From contig NZ_LTAQ01000069.1 of NCBI RefSeq assembly GCF_001590835.1, forward strand, positions 151,158-215,157: 64,000 bases of DNA, in the 5' to 3' direction. Below, in pieces: positions 61,485 through 64,000 of the stretch. Source of the DNA: Bacillus gaemokensis (lineage in GTDB: Bacteria; Bacillota; Bacilli; Bacillales; Bacillaceae_G). The number at the start of each line of letters is the position of its first letter. Within the stretch, counting starts at the first letter, position 1. The notes beneath the pieces are model-generated. The model was not told the DNA's origin, searched no databases, and saw nothing but the letters and a program-made list of their open reading frames with translations. Both the position numbers and the translations under genes were made by a program.

Positions 61485-62633
61485 ATGGTAGAGAAAATGA
61501 ATGAAGAAGTTGTGGATTCAAAAGAATTACAAGTGGGTGACGTTGTTACGGGTTCTGTAACAAAGGTTGAAGAAAAGCAAGTTCTTGTAAATGTTGGATA
61601 CAAAACAGATGGTGTTATTCCTATTAGTGAATTAGCTAACGTTCATATTGAAAAGGCAAGCGATGTTGTAGAGTTGGATCAAACCCTTGAGTTAAAAGTT
61701 ATTAAATTAGAAGAAGAAGATCTTGTATTATCCAAACGAGCTGTTGATGCAGAAAAAGCATGGGTAGAGTTGCAGGAGAAATTCACTTCAGGTGAAGTAT
61801 TTGATGTTACGGTAAAAGATATTGTGAATGGTGGTTTAGTCGTGGATCTTGGTGTCCGTGGATTCATTCCGGCTTCACTTGTAGAAGTGCATTATGTAGA
61901 AGATTTTACTGACTATAAAGGGAAAACATTAGCAGTGAAAATCGTTGAATTAGATCGTGAAAAGAATCGTGTCATTCTTTCACATAAAGCGGTTGTAGAG
62001 CAAGAATTAGATTCTAAGAAAAAAGAAGCTATTTCTTCATTAAAAGAAGGAGACGTTGTGGAAGGGACAGTGCAACGACTAACGGACTTTGGTGCCTTTG
62101 TTAACGTTGGTGGTGTAGATGGTTTAGTGCACATTTCACAAATTTCTCATGACCGCGTTGAACAACCTTCTGATGTGTTAACACAAGGACAAAATGTAAA
62201 AGTAAAAGTGCTATCCGTTGATGCAGATACACACCGTATCTCTTTATCAATTAAAGCAGCTCAGCCAGGACCTTGGGCAAATGTTGGTGCTGAAATTAAA
62301 GCGGGAGACGTTCGAGAAGGAACAGTAAAACGAATTGTTACATTCGGTGCTTTCGTTGAAATTTTACCAGGTGTAGAAGGGCTTGTACACGTGTCGCAAA
62401 TTGCAAATCGTCATGTAAAAAATCCAGGTGAAGTATTAGAGCTGGGGCAAGAAGTAAAAGTAAAAGTACTTGAAGTACATGCAGCAGAAAAACGTATTTC
62501 TTTAAGTATAAAAGAAGTTCTTGAAGAAAATAATGTAACAGAAGATTATAGCCAATATGAGCCAACTTCTGAATCTGCAACTTTCCAATTTAGCGATATT
62601 ATCGGTGAACAACTGAAAAAATTAAAGAAATAA
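61485..62633 (+). CDS. ypfD: YpfD, four-domain S1 RNA-binding protein (RpsA homologue)
   Basis: This 382-residue protein has four S1 domains, near residues 15-85, 100-170, 188-256 and 273-342. Each shows the GxV..I...G..V.v pattern; [22 protein letters not shown] and [13 protein letters not shown] are the clearest. It is the Firmicute relative of ribosomal protein S1, shorter than the six-domain enterobacterial form, and binds mRNA or ribosomes. The ATG follows AGGGAGG. It is followed after 12 bp by fni and probably cotranscribed. Confidence 0.93.
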   Translation: MVEKMNEEVVDSKELQVGDVVTGSVTKVEEKQVLVNVGYKTDGVIPISELANVHIEKASDVVELDQTLELKVIKLEEEDLVLSKRAVDAEKAWVELQEKFTSGEVFDVTVKDIVNGGLVVDLGVRGFIPASLVEVHYVEDFTDYKGKTLAVKIVELDREKNRVILSHKAVVEQELDSKKKEAISSLKEGDVVEGTVQRLTDFGAFVNVGGVDGLVHISQISHDRVEQPSDVLTQGQNVKVKVLSVDADTHRISLSIKAAQPGPWANVGAEIKAGDVREGTVKRIVTFGAFVEILPGVEGLVHVSQIANRHVKNPGEVLELGQEVKVKVLEVHAAEKRISLSIKEVLEENNVTEDYSQYEPTSESATFQFSDIIGEQLKKLKK

Positions 62634-62645
62634 AGAGGGGTACAA

Positions 62646-63695
62646 GTGGTAAGGGCAAAACGTAAATTAGAACATATTGAATATGCTCTTTCCACCGGAC
62701 AGTCTCGTATACATGGCTTTCATGACATTGCTTTTGTCCATCAAAGCTTGCCAAATTCAAGTTATGAGAGTATTACATGTGAAACAAAAATCGGCGAACT
62801 TTCACTAAGTTCGCCGATTTTTATCAATGCGATGACTGGCGGTGGTGGAGAGCACACGCTACATATTAATGAACAGTTAGCATATGTAGCAAAACACCAC
62901 AATCTTGCAATGGCTGTTGGTTCTCAAATGGCAGCATTGAAAGATGAAAAAGAAGCATCTTCTTATCGGATTGTTAGAAAGGTGAATCCGAATGGAATTG
63001 TTTTTGCAAATCTAGGTAGTGAAGCGACGGTTGATCAGGTGAATCGTGCTGTTGACATGCTAGAAGCAAATGCATTGCAAATTCATTTGAATGTCATTCA
63101 AGAATTAACAATGCCAGAAGGAGATCGGGATTTTACTGGTGTATTAGAGCGAATTGAAAAAATTGTGATAAGTTCTTCAGTTCCTGTAATAGTGAAAGAA
63201 GTAGGTTTTGGCATGAGTAAAGAAACAGTACAGCAATTAGTTAATGTCGGGGTTACAGCTGTAGACGTTGGTGGTTACGGTGGTACAAATTTTGCTGCTG
63301 TGGAAAATGAAAGAAGACAGCGAATGCTTTCATATTTTAATGATTGGGGCATCCAAACGTCTGCTTCAATAATAGAAGCATCCTCTATAAATAACAACCT
63401 CTCTCTTATTGCATCTGGTGGTATACAAACGGCTCTTGATGTAGCGAAAGCAATTGCACTTGGAGCGCAGGCGACCGCCTTTGCTGGATATTTCTTACGT
63501 ATATTGATGAATGAAGGTATAGAGAAATTAATCGATGAAATCGAGCTTTTGCATACAGATTTACGGTTTATAATGACAGCGCTTGGAGCGAAAACAATAG
63601 TTGAACTTCAGCAAGTGCCGCTGATTGTAAATGGTGATACGTATCATTGGTTAATGCAACGCGGGATTGATACTACATGTTATAGTCGGAGGTAA
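62646..63695 (+). CDS. fni: Fni, type 2 isopentenyl-diphosphate isomerase
   Basis: This 349-residue FMN enzyme interconverts IPP and DMAPP. It shows the substrate-binding [10 protein letters not shown] at the N-terminus, [60 protein letters not shown] and [21 protein letters not shown] (in part) from the FMN phosphate region. The GTG start follows AGAGGGG. A perfect 16-bp hairpin with T-run lies inside the coding sequence about 140 bases after the start. Confidence 0.94.
   Translation: MVRAKRKLEHIEYALSTGQSRIHGFHDIAFVHQSLPNSSYESITCETKIGELSLSSPIFINAMTGGGGEHTLHINEQLAYVAKHHNLAMAVGSQMAALKDEKEASSYRIVRKVNPNGIVFANLGSEATVDQVNRAVDMLEANALQIHLNVIQELTMPEGDRDFTGVLERIEKIVISSSVPVIVKEVGFGMSKETVQQLVNVGVTAVDVGGYGGTNFAAVENERRQRMLSYFNDWGIQTSASIIEASSINNNLSLIASGGIQTALDVAKAIALGAQATAFAGYFLRILMNEGIEKLIDEIELLHTDLRFIMTALGAKTIVELQQVPLIVNGDTYHWLMQRGIDTTCYSRR
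62786..62822 (+). terminator. Terminator-like perfect hairpin inside fni
   Basis: AAAAATCGGCGAACTT (62786-62801) and AAGTTCGCCGATTTTT (62807-62822) are exact complements around a 5-nt loop, ending in five T residues. It has every feature of an intrinsic terminator yet lies in codons 48-59 of fni. Translation coupled closely to transcription would suppress it. Confidence 0.7.
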
Positions 63696-63765
63696 TGCAT
63701 TCTCATATAGGGATATTTCATATGGCTATTTTTGAATGATGAAGCAAGAATAATAGAAGATAAAA

Positions 63766-63793
63766 AAGAAATCAACCGTTCGGTTGATTTCTT
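63766..63793 (+). terminator. Terminator after fni
   Basis: AAGAAATCAACCG-tt-CGGTTGATTTCTT is a perfect 13-bp stem next to the IS end. Confidence 0.85.
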
Positions 63794-64000
63794 CAGGCTG
63801 TGGAGAAAGTCTTCTCCACAGCCTGTTTTTGTGTCTGAACCTCTTTTTATCTGTCAACACTGATAAAAAAGAGGAAAAGGAGAGATTTATTATAATGGGT
63901 GCATTAAAAAATCACCGAGACGAGCGCGTAACGGTTTCTGTAGAAGAATTAGTTCCACAAGACCATTTTCTTCGTACAATTGAAGCCACAATTAATTTTG
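63794..64000 (+). mobile_element. Left end of an IS1182-like insertion sequence (runs off the right edge)
   Basis: It begins with a perfect 14-bp hairpin CAGGCTGTGGAGAA-agtc-TTCTCCACAGCCTG and a T-run at 63794-63830, then a 65-bp leader and the transposase start. The same hairpin and leader occur in the decayed copy at 25174-25412, which fixes the shared left end near 63790. The right end is outside the window. The hairpin next to the end may stop outside transcription from entering the transposase. Confidence 0.85.
63895..64000 (+). CDS. IS1182-like transposase, N-terminal 35 residues
   Basis: The ATG at 63895 follows AAAGGAGAG. The visible peptide contains HRDERVTVSVEELVPQDHFLRT, written here in parts as HRDERVTVSV and EELVPQDHFL, then RTIEATINF, the start of DDE transposases of the IS1182 type. 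The gene is cut by the window edge, so integrity of the catalytic domain is unknown. Confidence 0.85.
   Translation, partial: MGALKNHRDERVTVSVEELVPQDHFLRTIEATINF

Overview
The window is a 64 kb stretch of a low-GC Gram-positive chromosome. It is best read as a member of the Bacillus cereus group (cereus/anthracis/thuringiensis): gene content and order follow Bacillus, and several intergenic regions carry copies or fragments of the bcr1-type repeat typical of that group. Almost all genes are housekeeping or core accessory genes. There is no prophage, CRISPR array, rRNA or tRNA. Mobile DNA is limited to bcr1-like repeats, a decayed IS remnant near 25.2-25.4 kb and the left end of an apparently intact IS1182-like element running off the right edge.

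Layout. 1-6.2 kb: end of an NhaC-type antiporter, a DUF4240-like gene broken by one in-frame stop, a complete liaI-liaH-liaF-liaS-liaR envelope-stress module, and a small gene whose promoter is overlapped by a perfect CcpA cre. 6.2-14 kb: brnQ behind an isoleucine T-box, an exported 5'-nucleotidase, a methyltransferase, a lipoprotein, a site-2-type protease and small membrane proteins. 14-24 kb: flavohaemoprotein hmp with an Fnr-like box, a small Crp/Fnr regulator, a TauE/SafE exporter, a DUF47-Pit phosphate system, a class A PBP and a PAS histidine kinase. 24-33 kb: a DUF72 gene, a candidate Fur-controlled small RNA, the IS/bcr1 scrapyard, a solo tyrosine recombinase with an altered catalytic residue, an orphan kinase, deoD and mprF.

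33-45 kb is the conserved Bacillus sporulation and respiration block: ypuI, a superoxide dismutase with an N-terminal extension, dacB-spmA-spmB, rluB, resABC and resDE. 45-54.4 kb: PduO adenosyltransferase, an M23/LysM peptidase, an FMN riboswitch with ribU, ferredoxin with a Fur-type promoter, then ypbB-recQ-ypbD-ypbE-ypbG and a MerR-type regulator. 54.4-64 kb: mecB, gudB with two cre sites, a zinc amidase, ypdA, ansA, ypfB, cmk, ypfD, fni and the start of the transposase.

Themes. Redox and respiration control recurs (resDE, hmp, fer, SOD, ypdA), as does envelope maintenance (lia, PBP, mprF, dacB, amidase, M23 peptidase). Iron control is suggested by two Fur-like boxes placed in the same way over TTGACA-17-TATCAT promoters, one for ferredoxin and one for a roughly 110-nt RNA with exposed C-rich stretches that resembles FsrA-class iron-sparing RNAs. 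That RNA is the most interesting unexplained element here. Other unusual structures are a terminator-like perfect hairpin inside the fni coding sequence and a palindrome whose two arms encode the identical last residues of two convergent genes. All calls come from reading the sequence and from knowledge of the families; no database search was run.
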